Shown: positions 7,385 through 15,923, numbered from the stretch's first letter. The stretch: 64,000 nt of DNA from Aeromicrobium sp. Root236 (GCF_001428805.1 NZ_LMIS01000001.1:1-64000), one strand, 5' to 3'. Program-made: numbers and translations. The notes: a model not told the origin generated them from the sequence alone.

Positions 7385-8043
7385 CGGAGGGTGAACCCCA
7401 CTCCTCGCACGGTCGTCAGCTCGACCGGCGACTCGATCGACGCCAGCTTGACCCGAATACGTCGCACGTACGAGTCGATCGTGTTCTCGCTGACCATGGC
7501 GCCATCTGGCCACGCCGCAGCGACGGCGGCACGTCGGCGCGTGATGGCACTCGGATCTGCGGCGATCGCGGCCAGCAGCCGGAACTCCGTCGGCGTCAAG
7601 CTGCTCTCCCGACCGCCTGCCTCGACCGAAAGCCGGTCGGGATGGAGGGTCAAGCCACTGACGGAAACGGGTTCGGGTCGACTACGACGGAGTAGCGCGG
7701 CAATGCGTACGAGAACTTCCGAGATCGCAAAGGGCTTGACCACGTAGTCGTCGCCGCCGGCGTGAAAGCCCGCCACGCGATCGTGGACCCCGTCGAGAGC
7801 GGTGAGGAAAAGGACCGGAGCGTGTTGTCCACCGGCGCGCAGCGCCTGGCAGACATCGCGTCCGTCGGCATCAGGTAGCCCGACATCGAGGATCAGCACC
7901 TCGACCCCGCTTCGCACGCCGAGATTGTCCACCGCCTCGCGCCCGTTGCGAGCGATCACGACGGCGTACCCACTCATCTTGAGCGCGTCGGTGAGGACGC
8001 GGCGGACGTCTGGATCGTCCTCGCAGATGCCGATCACCGTCAT
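7381..8043 (-). CDS. OmpR-family response regulator
   Basis: A 220-residue regulator. The receiver domain shows the acidic pair (EDD), the phospho-acceptor in LILDVGLPD and the Lys in VVKPF. The C-terminal winged helix has the OmpR pattern ending in VRGVGF. Such regulators bind direct repeats with 11-bp period as tandem dimers, matching the six boxes found here. ATG 8043 is the start closest to the receiver fold. The region upstream (8044-8134) is shared with the divergent GT-C gene and holds the sixth box, oriented towards that gene. Confidence 0.92.
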   Translation of the reverse strand: MTVIGICEDDPDVRRVLTDALKMSGYAVVIARNGREAVDNLGVRSGVEVLILDVGLPDADGRDVCQALRAGGQHAPVLFLTALDGVHDRVAGFHAGGDDYVVKPFAISEVLVRIAALLRRSRPEPVSVSGLTLHPDRLSVEAGGRESSLTPTEFRLLAAIAADPSAITRRRAAVAAAWPDGAMVSENTIDSYVRRIRVKLASIESPVELTTVRGVGFTLR

Positions 8044-8096
8044 GGCGCCATCGTGCACCACGGCGCGTCGCCACGTCGCATGGTTCGTCCGCGCAG

Positions 8097-8128
8097 TCAG
8101 GTCGCATGCAGGTTGGGGACACCAAATT
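8097..8128 (+). promoter_or_regulatory. Two-component regulon promoter 6 (glycosylation operon)
   Basis: Plus strand: TCAGG (8097-8101), N6, GCAGG (8108-8112), N10, CAAATT (8123-8128), 6 nt, ATG 8135. It is the only plus-strand member, and it points away from the regulator gene into the GT-C/Dpm/GtrA operon. Confidence 0.7.
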
Positions 8129-8134
8129 GGCCAC

Positions 8135-9685
8135 ATGACAGCTTTGGCGCTTCCGGTTCCCCGGTTGCCGGCTGCTCGTGCTTCAGTTCTTCCGGCCTGG
8201 ACGATCGGTGCCTCGGTCGCGGCCTCGGTGGCTGCCCGTTTGCCCTTCCTGGGGCATGCCGCGAGCCCGGACGAAGGTGGTTTCCTCGTCGTCGGCGCCC
8301 AGTGGCACGGGGCCGGCGGGTCTTTGTACGGCAGGTATTGGGTGGACCGCCCACCTCTGCTCGTCACGATCTTTCGTGCCGCGTCGGCACTGGGAGGGCT
8401 CACGGCCCTTCGCCTCATCGGATGTGTCGCGGTGGCGCTCGTAGTCCTCGGCGTGGCGCGCGTCGCTGGGATGATCGGCGGCCGGGTCGCCGCCCAGTGG
8501 GCGGCCGTCACGGCTGCCGGCCTCAGCATCAGTCCGCTCCTGGGCGGATATGAGGTCAACGGCGAGCTGCTGGCAGCACCCTTCGTGCTCGGGGGCGTCA
8601 TCTGCGTACTGGCCGCGCTGCGCGCCGTTCATCGCCACGAGGCCGTGGCGCGGTCGGCGGCGGCGGGCGCTCTGGCCATGTCCGCCATGCTCATCAAGCA
8701 GAACTTGGCTGACGCAGCGGTCTTCGGGTTCGTCGCTCTGGTCCTCGCCGTCTGGCGCGGCGAGCTCAATCGGCAGCGGTTTTGGGCCATGGCTGCCGGT
8801 GCCGTCGCCGGTGCTTCGGCCGTCATCTCCGTCCTGGCCGTATGGACCATCGCGCAGGGGACGTCACTGGTTGGGGTGTTCGATGCGATGTACCCCTTCC
8901 GTATCCACGCTGCTGCGGTCCAAGCCGCCGAGGGCAGCGCCCACTCCTCCGCCAGGCTGCATGGGCTGCTGATCGCGGTCACAGTCAGCGGGCTCGGACT
9001 CCTCCTCCTGGGGCTGGTCCACCACGTGGTGACCCGCCACAGGCGCGACACATCCTTCCTGGCGCTGGTGGCGATGACTCTGTTCGCCGGCACCTCGGTG
9101 CTGCTCGGCGGCAACTATTGGTACCACTACCTCGTCGAGCTCACCGGCCCGCTGTCGATCGCAGCCGGTGTCCTGGTGTCCCGCCACGGCTTCGCCGCAC
9201 GGAAGATCGTCGCGTACGTGCTGGTGGCCGGGTCTGTGGCCTGGGGTGTGAGCTTGACCCGACCGCAGGGGACTGATGCACGGTCCGTGGGACAGGCCAT
9301 CGCTGCCTCCTCGATGCCGCACGACACGATCGTGAACGCCTGGGGGAACGCCGACCTGACCTTCGCATCGGGCCTGCCCTCGCCATATGCGCAGCTCTGG
9401 AGCCTCCCGGTCAAGACGATCGACCCGCAGCTCACCCAGCTCGACGGCGTGCTCCGCGGATCTGCGCCGCCGACTTGGTTCGTGATCCGCAAGCATCTCT
9501 ATTCCTGGGGACTCAACACCGCGCGGACCGGCTTGATCCTCGATCACGACTACCACCGCGTCACCCGCCTGTGCGGTCACACCATCTTCTTGCGCAACGG
9601 GGTCGACCGGCCCACCCCTCGCATCGTCGGCGACTGCCGCGGTGCCACGACGCCACTCGTCACGATGAAGGAACTCCTCCCATGA
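8135..9685 (+). CDS. GT-C fold membrane glycosyltransferase (PMT/ArnT-like)
   Basis: A 516-residue protein with about ten helices and an extracytoplasmic C-terminal domain. The first outer loop has the acidic DEGG motif, followed by DRPPLL, as in the PMT/ArnT group that uses polyprenyl-phosphate sugars as donors. ATG 8135 is chosen because it lies 6 nt after the -10 of regulon promoter 6; upstream in-frame codons have no support. It overlaps the next gene by 4 nt, and the operon supplies donor synthesis and a GtrA-type translocator. The sugar and the acceptor are unknown. Confidence 0.75.
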   Translation: MTALALPVPRLPAARASVLPAWTIGASVAASVAARLPFLGHAASPDEGGFLVVGAQWHGAGGSLYGRYWVDRPPLLVTIFRAASALGGLTALRLIGCVAVALVVLGVARVAGMIGGRVAAQWAAVTAAGLSISPLLGGYEVNGELLAAPFVLGGVICVLAALRAVHRHEAVARSAAAGALAMSAMLIKQNLADAAVFGFVALVLAVWRGELNRQRFWAMAAGAVAGASAVISVLAVWTIAQGTSLVGVFDAMYPFRIHAAAVQAAEGSAHSSARLHGLLIAVTVSGLGLLLLGLVHHVVTRHRRDTSFLALVAMTLFAGTSVLLGGNYWYHYLVELTGPLSIAAGVLVSRHGFAARKIVAYVLVAGSVAWGVSLTRPQGTDARSVGQAIAASSMPHDTIVNAWGNADLTFASGLPSPYAQLWSLPVKTIDPQLTQLDGVLRGSAPPTWFVIRKHLYSWGLNTARTGLILDHDYHRVTRLCGHTIFLRNGVDRPTPRIVGDCRGATTPLVTMKELLP

Positions 9686-10440
9686 CCCCGATCGTCATCA
9701 TCCCGACCTACAACGAGGCGCTCGGCGTCCGGATCACGCTCGACGCGGTGCTGCGCACGGCCCCGGACATCGACATCCTCGTCGTCGACGACAGCAGCCC
9801 GGACGGCACCGGCGAGGTCGTGAAGGCGCATCCGAGGTATCCCACCCAGATTCACCTCTTGACCCGGCCACAGAAGAACGGCCTCGGTGCGGCCTACCGC
9901 GCCGGGTTCACGTGGGCCCTGGATCGCGGCCATGACGTCATCGTCCAGATGGACGCCGACCTGTCACATCCACCTGCCAAGATCCCCGAGCTCATCGCTG
10001 CCCTTGGGCACACCGACATCGCGATCGGGTCGCGCTATGTCAAGGGCGGTGGCGTCGGCAACTGGACCTTGCGACGACGTCTCATCTCACGGGCAGGCAA
10101 CGCCTACGTCCGAATGGTTCTCGGCCTGCGGGTGCGGGACGCCACGGCGGGGTTTCGCGCGTTCCGCCGCGAGGCGTTGGTGACGCTCGGGGCGTTGGAA
10201 TCACAGTCGAACGGCTACTCGTTCCAGATCGAGAACACGTGGCGGGCTGCCCGCCTCGGCCTGACCACGACCGAGGTTCCCATCACCTTCACAGACCGCA
10301 CCGTAGGCGTCTCGAAGATGTCACCTGACATCGTCCGAGAGGCGGTGCTACGAGTCCTGGCGTGGCGCTGGCACGAGATCCGCCGTCGGCCTCCTGCTCC
10401 TGTGACGACCGCGGATCGGTCGCTCGATGCTCGGGTCTGA
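9682..10440 (+). CDS. Polyprenyl-phosphate mannosyl/glucosyltransferase (GT2, Dpm1-like)
   Basis: A 252-residue family-2 glycosyltransferase. It has PTYNE at the N-terminus, VVDDSSPDGT, the catalytic DADLSHPP, and GSRYVKGG, the usual Dpm1/Ppm1 signature. It transfers a hexose from a nucleotide sugar to polyprenyl phosphate on the inner face. No C-terminal membrane helices are present, so it is the soluble type. It overlaps the GT-C gene by 4 nt and gtrA-like by 14 nt, consistent with a three-gene glycosylation module. Confidence 0.88.
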   Translation: MTPIVIIPTYNEALGVRITLDAVLRTAPDIDILVVDDSSPDGTGEVVKAHPRYPTQIHLLTRPQKNGLGAAYRAGFTWALDRGHDVIVQMDADLSHPPAKIPELIAALGHTDIAIGSRYVKGGGVGNWTLRRRLISRAGNAYVRMVLGLRVRDATAGFRAFRREALVTLGALESQSNGYSFQIENTWRAARLGLTTTEVPITFTDRTVGVSKMSPDIVREAVLRVLAWRWHEIRRRPPAPVTTADRSLDARV

Positions 10441-10924
10441 CCGCCTGGCTGCTCGCCTGTCGAGTCCTGAGGTCGTCAGCTTCCTTGCCGTGGGCGGCGT
10501 CGGGTACATCGTCGACATCGGTGCCTTCAACTACCTTCGATCGGCGCCGGTCTTCGCCACCTTGGATCCGTCGATAGCCAAGACCTTCGCGGTGGGGCTC
10601 GCGATGGTCGTGACGTACATCGGCAATCGTGCCGTGACGTGGCGCGGCGCGGACGCCGGGGGACGGCGCCGTGAGATCGCGCTCTTTGTCGTCTTCAACA
10701 TCATCGGACTGGGATTCTCCGTGTTGACTCTCGCCATCTCGCACGACCTGCTCGGTCTGACCAGCAGGTTCTCCGACAACATCTCGGCGAACGTCATTGG
10801 TCTCGGCCTCGGGACTCTCTTTCGCTATTGGTCCTACAAGCGATTCGTCTTTGCAACGGCGCGGCCTGGTCCAGACCCAGATGGGAACGCGATCCAGGGC
10901 CGACACATGAAGTCCTGGTCATAG
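10427..10924 (+). CDS. GtrA-like membrane protein
   Basis: A 165-residue protein with four helices. FLAVGGVGYIVD at the start and the closing RYWSYKRFVF segment are typical of GtrA family proteins, which are thought to flip polyprenyl-phosphate sugars across the membrane. It completes the GT-C/Dpm operon. An ordered hairpin follows at 11013-11049. Confidence 0.88.
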   Translation: MLGSDRLAARLSSPEVVSFLAVGGVGYIVDIGAFNYLRSAPVFATLDPSIAKTFAVGLAMVVTYIGNRAVTWRGADAGGRRREIALFVVFNIIGLGFSVLTLAISHDLLGLTSRFSDNISANVIGLGLGTLFRYWSYKRFVFATARPGPDPDGNAIQGRHMKSWS

Positions 10925-11313
10925 CGTGGCGTCAACACTGTTTACGCATCGGGATCCGACCCAGTTGCATCGTCGCCGGTCAGATTTGCCGACCAAGCGG
11001 ACGAACCGAGCACCCCGCCCTGCTATCCAGGGGAGAACGCAGGGCGGGGCGTCCGCTCTCGGGGGGGCGGAGCCACCGATGATACTGAAGAGCGACTGTC
11101 TCATCGAGATGTTTGGCGGCATCATCTCATTCGTTCGCCGCGGTGGTGGCCGACCGCTTGGGCAACACTCGGGCAACACGAGAACCAAGAATCGTCGATA
11201 GTTGCCACAAACGTCCAACCAATGCCGGTCAGGAAAAGGCTGGGATATCAACCAAAAACAGCAGTAACCACCACTGTCCCATCAGGCCTGGTTTCAACTC
11301 TCAAGGCGGTAGC
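10925..11313 (+). other. Non-coding right end of the island
   Basis: No credible gene is visible. It holds a terminator (11013-11049), a stretch of short inverted repeats, and two direct copies of GGGCAACAC at 11160 and 11171 (11-bp period), which could be integrase arm-type sites. It leads into an orphan tRNA 3' end. Confidence 0.5.
11013..11049 (+). terminator. Terminator hairpin after the glycosylation operon
   Basis: A perfect 11-bp stem (CCCCGCCCTGC with GCAGGGCGGGG) and a 15-nt loop, about 90 nt after the GtrA stop. No T-run. Confidence 0.6.
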
Positions 11314-11341
11314 GCGGGTTCGAATCCCGTCGGGGCTACCA
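11314..11341 (+). pseudogene. Orphan tRNA 3' end (T-arm, acceptor strand, CCA): probable att site
   Basis: T-stem GCGGG/CCCGT with loop TTCGAAT, then a 7-nt acceptor strand, discriminator A and an encoded CCA. No matching acceptor 5' strand, D-arm or anticodon arm lies in the 70 nt upstream. A strong terminator follows. This is what remains when an element integrates in a tRNA 3' end. The intact tRNA copy would then lie left of the window. Confidence 0.6.
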
Positions 11342-11346
11342 TGGCG

Positions 11347-11386
11347 AAGACCCCCTGACCAGCAGAGATGCCGGTCAGGGGGTCTT
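11347..11386. terminator. Strong bidirectional terminator after the tRNA remnant
   Basis: A perfect 14-bp stem, AAGACCCCCTGACC with GGTCAGGGGGTCTT, loop 12 nt. It can serve both the tRNA remnant (plus) and the methyltransferase gene ending at 11400 (minus). Confidence 0.8.
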
Positions 11387-11399
11387 CTGCGTCGTGACC

Positions 11400-12167
11400 T
11401 CAACGCCCCCAGCGAGCGGTCACGAGCCAGCACGCGGAGTCGAACCAGACCCCGTCGGCGCCGTCGTGCGCCTCCAGCACGGTGCGCAGCCGGTCAGGTG
11501 CCTGGGCGGCCGAGGCGCCGTCGAGGTCGGGTGCCAGGAAGTCGATCATCCCGAGGTCGAGCAGCGCGGCGTGGGCGTCGGCCGCATCCGCCCCGTACTG
11601 GATCGGCTCGTGGACCTCCGTGACCTCGACATCGTCGAAACCGGCGGCAGCCAGCAGGTGCCGGGTGACCGTGCGATCGGCCAGCGAGAACGGTCCGCCG
11701 AGGAGCCCTGGTGGCAGTGGGCGGTCACCGGCAATGCCCGCACGGATCGCCGTCACCCAGTCCTGGCGATCGGCGGCCTGCCAGACCAGCTGGACGAGTC
11801 GTGCGCCCGGTCGCAGTGCCGAGCCGATGTTGGTGAACGCCGCGACCGGGTCGGCGAAGAACATGGTCCCGTAACGGCTGATGGTGACTGTGAACCCCTG
11901 CGGTTCGAAGCGGTGGGTCTGCGCGTCCGCGTGCACGAAGCTGACGTTGCCAACACCCTCCTCCTCGGCGAGCAGGCGAGCGCGCTCCACCATCTCCCGG
12001 GACACGTCGACACCCATGACGGATCCCTCGCGGGCGGATCTCGCAGCCTGGCGGGAGGTCTGTCCGGCTCCGCAGCCGATGTCGAGGACGAGGTCGTCGG
12101 GCTGGATGTCAGCGGCAGCCTGCAGGTGCGCGTTGTAGCGGACGAGCTCCGCGTCGTAGTCGAACAT
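11400..12167 (-). CDS. Class I SAM-dependent methyltransferase
   Basis: A 255-residue protein. SAM-binding motif I is VLDIGCGAGQ near residues 27-36, followed by the acidic motif (GVDVS) and a third conserved strand. The N-terminal 20 residues are short, as in methyltransferases acting on small molecules. ATG 12167 follows the TGA of the upstream oxidoreductase by 1 nt, so it is the last gene of a three-gene operon. The substrate is unknown. Confidence 0.8.
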   Translation of the reverse strand: MFDYDAELVRYNAHLQAAADIQPDDLVLDIGCGAGQTSRQAARSAREGSVMGVDVSREMVERARLLAEEEGVGNVSFVHADAQTHRFEPQGFTVTISRYGTMFFADPVAAFTNIGSALRPGARLVQLVWQAADRQDWVTAIRAGIAGDRPLPPGLLGGPFSLADRTVTRHLLAAAGFDDVEVTEVHEPIQYGADAADAHAALLDLGMIDFLAPDLDGASAAQAPDRLRTVLEAHDGADGVWFDSACWLVTARWGR

Positions 12168-12168
12168 G

Positions 12169-12984
12169 TCAGGCACCCGCCATCGCGGGACCGTCGCGCA
12201 GGACTCCGCGGACGGTGTCGAGCGAGACGCCCGGCGGGACCTCCGGGAGCCACCACGTCGCGCCCAGCGCGGCGTACGGGAGCGGGTCGACGTCGTACGG
12301 CAGGCCGACCGCGAAGTCGTACGGAGCGGTCCGGTCCGTACGCAGGTCGGTGATCGTCGCGACGACCTCGGCGAGCTGGTCCGGGTGCTCGAGGTTCGCC
12401 GGGAAGAAGCCGTCGAGGCGGGCCGCCCGGCGCATCGGTCGCGCGTTGCCGGGGAAGCCGGCGGCCCAGATCGGGATGCGCGGCTCCTGGACCGGCCGGG
12501 GCCGGAACTCGATGCCGTCCACGACGTAGTGCTCACCCTGGTGGTGCACGGGATTGCCGTTCCACGCGGCGACCAGGATCTCCAACGACTCGTCGAGCAT
12601 CTGCCCCCGCCGGCGGTCGTCGAGCTCCTCGCCGGTTCTGGACAGCTCGCCCGCGAACTGGTCGCCGCCGAGGCCGACCCCGAGGGTGAGGCGCCCGCCG
12701 CTCAGCCGGTCGAGGGTCGCGGTCTCCCGGGCGACCTTGGTCGGCCGCCTGCGGGGGAGCGGCGTGATCATCGGGCCGATGCGCAGCCGCTCGGTGGCGG
12801 TCGCCATGGCGGCCAAGCTGATCCATGGATCCGCGACGTGGCGCACGGGCTCCCGCCAGAGCAGCTGGTCCCACACGAAGCAGCCGTCCCACCCGGCGGC
12901 CTCGGCATCGGCCGCCAGCCCTGCGACGACCTTCGGATCGGCGAGCTCGTCGAACAGCGGCAGCCAGAGGGCCGAGCGCATCAT
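12169..12984 (-). CDS. LLM-class flavin/F420-dependent oxidoreductase
   Basis: A 271-residue luciferase-like barrel protein. GWDGCFVWDQ, RIGPMITPLPRRRP and LGVGLGG follow the pattern of the actinobacterial LLM family, many of which use coenzyme F420. ATG 12984 overlaps the stop of the hydrolase upstream (ATGA). The operon of hydrolase, oxidoreductase and methyltransferase under a LysR regulator suggests catabolism or detoxification of an organic compound. Confidence 0.82.
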   Translation of the reverse strand: MMRSALWLPLFDELADPKVVAGLAADAEAAGWDGCFVWDQLLWREPVRHVADPWISLAAMATATERLRIGPMITPLPRRRPTKVARETATLDRLSGGRLTLGVGLGGDQFAGELSRTGEELDDRRRGQMLDESLEILVAAWNGNPVHHQGEHYVVDGIEFRPRPVQEPRIPIWAAGFPGNARPMRRAARLDGFFPANLEHPDQLAEVVATITDLRTDRTAPYDFAVGLPYDVDPLPYAALGATWWLPEVPPGVSLDTVRGVLRDGPAMAGA

Positions 12985-13847
12985 CGGCCCGCCTCGGAGA
13001 TGGCGAGGATCTCGCTGATCGCGGTGTCCCACACCTCGAGCGGCGGCATGCCGTGTCCCATCCCCTCGAGGGGTACGAGCCGCGCTCCCGTGATCTCTCG
13101 TGCCAGCGCCTCGCCGTGCCCGTACGGCAGGAGGGGGTCGGCCGTCCCGTGCAGCACCAAGGTCGGCGCCGTGATCTCGGCGAGCCGCCCACTGACCGAC
13201 TCGCCGTCGTCGAGCAGCCAGTGGTTCTGCGCGGACGCGAGTGCCGGGCTGCGGTCCCATGCTCTCCCGGCCACCAGGCGTACCCAGTCCTCATCGACCG
13301 GGAGCGTGCCGGCGAACGTGTGCTCGCCGTCGAGGTAGTGGGCGATGACCGCCTCGCGGTCGGACCAGTCCGGTGCCTCGTCGCCGCCCTCCGCGAACTT
13401 CTCCGCGAGCTCTTCGCTCATCGGCGGCAGGTCCGGCCCGCCGGGACTGGTGGCGATGAGGGTCAGCGAGGTGACCCGGTCGGGGTGGCGCACGGCCAGG
13501 CGTTGGGCGATGTCGCCGCCCATCGAGACGCCGACGACGTGGGCCGACTCGATGCCCAGCACGTCGAGGAGCGCCACGGCATCGGCGAGCAGCGCATCGC
13601 GACCGTACGGCGGTTTGCCCGGCGGGTACGTCGTGGAACGGCCGGTGTCGCGAGTGTCGTACCGGACGACGTGGCGACCGCCGCCGGCCAGGCGGGCGCA
13701 GAGCTCGTCGGCCCACCAGTCCATCGATGCCTCGGCGCCGCCGATGAGAAGGATGGTCGGCGCGGACGGGTCGCCGAGGGTCTGGGCGCAGAGCGTGATG
13801 CCGTTGACGTCGAGAAGCTGCTCGTCGTGAGCGAGAGAGGAGGTCAT
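12981..13847 (-). CDS. Alpha/beta hydrolase
   Basis: A 288-residue hydrolase. The nucleophile elbow is GVSMGG, the acid lies in LHGTADPLLP and the His in MGHGMPP, so the triad is complete. ATG 13847 is used rather than the ATG three codons earlier because the -10 TAGCGT (13857-13862) leaves about 9 nt to it; the earlier ATG would overlap the promoter. It heads an operon with the LLM oxidoreductase and methyltransferase. Confidence 0.82.
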   Translation of the reverse strand: MTSSLAHDEQLLDVNGITLCAQTLGDPSAPTILLIGGAEASMDWWADELCARLAGGGRHVVRYDTRDTGRSTTYPPGKPPYGRDALLADAVALLDVLGIESAHVVGVSMGGDIAQRLAVRHPDRVTSLTLIATSPGGPDLPPMSEELAEKFAEGGDEAPDWSDREAVIAHYLDGEHTFAGTLPVDEDWVRLVAGRAWDRSPALASAQNHWLLDDGESVSGRLAEITAPTLVLHGTADPLLPYGHGEALAREITGARLVPLEGMGHGMPPLEVWDTAISEILAISEAGR

Positions 13848-13887
13848 GGCATGCACGCTAGGTCGGAGAGGTGGATCGTGAAAAGCG

Positions 13888-13902
13888 ATGATTTCCGATC
13901 AT
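13888..13902. promoter_or_regulatory. Candidate LysR operator between divergent genes
   Basis: An inverted repeat, ATGAT-N5-ATCAT, fits the T-N11-A form of LysR-type boxes. It lies between the hydrolase operon and the lysR-like gene. The -10 of the regulator gene (TAGGCT, 13932-13937) is 30 bp to the right. Confidence 0.5.
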
Positions 13903-13943
13903 TCCCATCGCCGGAAGGGATCGCTCTGTTCTAGGCTGGCGAC

Positions 13944-14840
13944 ATGCGAGATGTCGAGCTGCGCCACCTCGCCGCGTTCGCGGCGATCGCCGAGGAGGGT
14001 TCTTTCGGCCGAGCCGCGGCCCGGCTGGGCTACACCCAGTCCACCGTGAGCCAGCAGGTCGCTGCGCTGGAGAAAGCCGTCGGCGGCCCGGTGTTCGACC
14101 GCCCCGGCGGGCCGAGACCGGCGCGCGTCACGCCGCTGGGGGCGCTGGTGCTGGAGCGCGGACGCGAGCTGTTGGCCAGGTCCGCGGATCTGAGCGATGC
14201 GGTCGAGCGGTTCAAGGCCGGTGAGGGCCGCATCGACATCGGTACGTTCCAGAGCGTCTCGAGCGTGATCCTCCCGTCGGTCGTCCGCCGTCTGCGGGAC
14301 GAGCACCCCGGTTGCGACATCAGGCTCTCCGAGGAGGAACCTGACACGCCACAGATCGGCCAGCTGGATCTCCTGTTCTACGACGGCCGGGTCGACGGGG
14401 AGGTCGAGCGGGTGAAGCTGCTCGACGACCCCTACCTCCTGGTCGCGGGCGCGGGCGACTTCCCTGAGGGCCCGGTCCGACTGGCTCGGCTCGACCGGGT
14501 GCCCATGGTGGCCTGGCCGCTCGACTGCGACCAGCCCGAGATGGAGGAGGCGCTCGCTCGAGGTGGCGCCCATCCGCGGATCGTGTTCCGTACGGCGGTC
14601 AACGACGCGTTGCTGTCGATGGTGCGCGCCGGTCTCGGCTGCGCCGTCCTGCCGTGGCTGGCGGTGCGCGGCGCCAACGTCGAGTCCGACCCGACGCTCA
14701 GCGTCCATGAGCTGCAGCCTGCGGTGCCGGCGCGCGAGATCCACCTGCACTGGCCAGCCGGTCGCACGCTGTCACCGCTGGCGACCCGGGCGATCGAGAT
14801 CGCCGTCGACGTCGCGGCGGAGCTGGGCGATCCGTCGTAG
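13944..14840 (+). CDS. LysR-family transcriptional regulator
   Basis: A 298-residue regulator. The N-terminal winged helix (RHLAAFAAIAEEGSFGRAAARL, written in parts, residues 6-27, then TQSTVSQQV) is the LysR HTH. The C-terminal part is a two-lobed effector domain. The ATG lies 6 nt after TAGGCT, so the message is probably leaderless. It is divergent from the hydrolase operon, which it is likely to control. Confidence 0.88.
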   Translation: MRDVELRHLAAFAAIAEEGSFGRAAARLGYTQSTVSQQVAALEKAVGGPVFDRPGGPRPARVTPLGALVLERGRELLARSADLSDAVERFKAGEGRIDIGTFQSVSSVILPSVVRRLRDEHPGCDIRLSEEEPDTPQIGQLDLLFYDGRVDGEVERVKLLDDPYLLVAGAGDFPEGPVRLARLDRVPMVAWPLDCDQPEMEEALARGGAHPRIVFRTAVNDALLSMVRAGLGCAVLPWLAVRGANVESDPTLSVHELQPAVPAREIHLHWPAGRTLSPLATRAIEIAVDVAAELGDPS

Positions 14841-14916
14841 CGACACGCAGATCGGACGACAGACGCGCCGTTGGCGATAGCATTCGATCGCCGATCCTCG
14901 ATCTCCAGGAGATTCC

Positions 14917-15834
14917 ATGACCAGCTCGGGCAAGGATGCCGCCGACAGCTCCGCCAACGACTCGACGTGGAAGGCCTCCGCTGAGTCGACGTCGCAGGCC
15001 AAGAAGCTGCGCCTCTATGCCGTGCTGCTGTGGGCTCTCGGCATCCTGATCGAGATCGGGGCGATCTTCGGTCTGCTGCTCAACAAGTCGATCCTCACTG
15101 CAACCGTCGATAGCGACGGTGTCTTGTCCGCTGGCAAGTTCCCGACGTGGGCGTTCGCGCTGCTCATCGCGCTGCTGGTCCTCGACGGCATTGCGGTCAT
15201 CATCGGCTCGATGCTGTGGAAGAAGGCCAACAAGCTCGACCCGGCTTCGGAGAAGGAGCCGTTCCGGTTCTTCATCCAGAACCAGCTCGGTGCGTTCATC
15301 CCGATCATCGCGTTCCTGCCGGTCATCATCCTGATCTTCCTCAACAAGGACATGGGCAAGACGCAGAAGGGTGTCGCCGGAGCGGTGGGCATCGTGGTGG
15401 CGCTCCTGGCCGTCGTCATGGGCATCGACTTCAACCCCGCGTCGGTCGAGAAGTACACCGCCGAGAAGCAGGCGGTCATCCAGCTCCTGGGCGAGGACAA
15501 GGTCTACTGGGCCGGCGGTGGCGAGGTCTACCACGTGTGCGGCACCGTCTCGGACCTGTCGGACAGCACGGTCGAGTCCGGCACGACCGCGGATGCCGTC
15601 GCAGCGAACAAGCCGCGCCTGACTCTCAAGCTCGGGTCGGAGCTGCGCAAGTGCAACCGGCCCGTGCCCAACAACCTCGATGCGATTGTCGCGGCGATCC
15701 GCGACGTGCAGCAGGGCAAGGCGACCGAGCAGGTCCTGCCGTCGCCGGACTGGACCGGCGTGGAGAACGCCCCGACCGGAGGCGACCTCGACTCGCTCAA
15801 GGACGCGCTCAAGGACGTCAAGGACGCTGCCTGA
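14917..15834 (+). CDS. Conserved membrane protein of unknown function
   Basis: A 305-residue protein. A charged N-terminus of about 30 residues precedes two helices (about 31-56 and 76-98), then a pair of helices (about 125-165), and a soluble C-terminal half with two Cys residues (VCGT, KCNR) that could form a disulphide outside the membrane. AGGAG lies 7 nt before the ATG. I do not recognise a characterised family, though similar proteins are common in actinobacteria. It appears to be a single-gene unit. Confidence 0.65.
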   Translation: MTSSGKDAADSSANDSTWKASAESTSQAKKLRLYAVLLWALGILIEIGAIFGLLLNKSILTATVDSDGVLSAGKFPTWAFALLIALLVLDGIAVIIGSMLWKKANKLDPASEKEPFRFFIQNQLGAFIPIIAFLPVIILIFLNKDMGKTQKGVAGAVGIVVALLAVVMGIDFNPASVEKYTAEKQAVIQLLGEDKVYWAGGGEVYHVCGTVSDLSDSTVESGTTADAVAANKPRLTLKLGSELRKCNRPVPNNLDAIVAAIRDVQQGKATEQVLPSPDWTGVENAPTGGDLDSLKDALKDVKDAA

Positions 15835-15923
15835 CCCAGGCGCGGGCCACGGGGGAGCCGCGAACCGCGCTGCTCCCTCGGGGCGGTCCATCCGGCCGGA
15901 CCTGACCCCGGTACGTTCTGAGC

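Noticed and set aside
10926..11201. Plus-strand frame after gtrA-like
   Set aside because: It runs through a terminator hairpin and has no plausible protein character.
11248..11433. Minus-strand frame containing DGIRTRAT
   Set aside because: This is the reverse translation of the tRNA 3' end and the terminator, a common annotation error.
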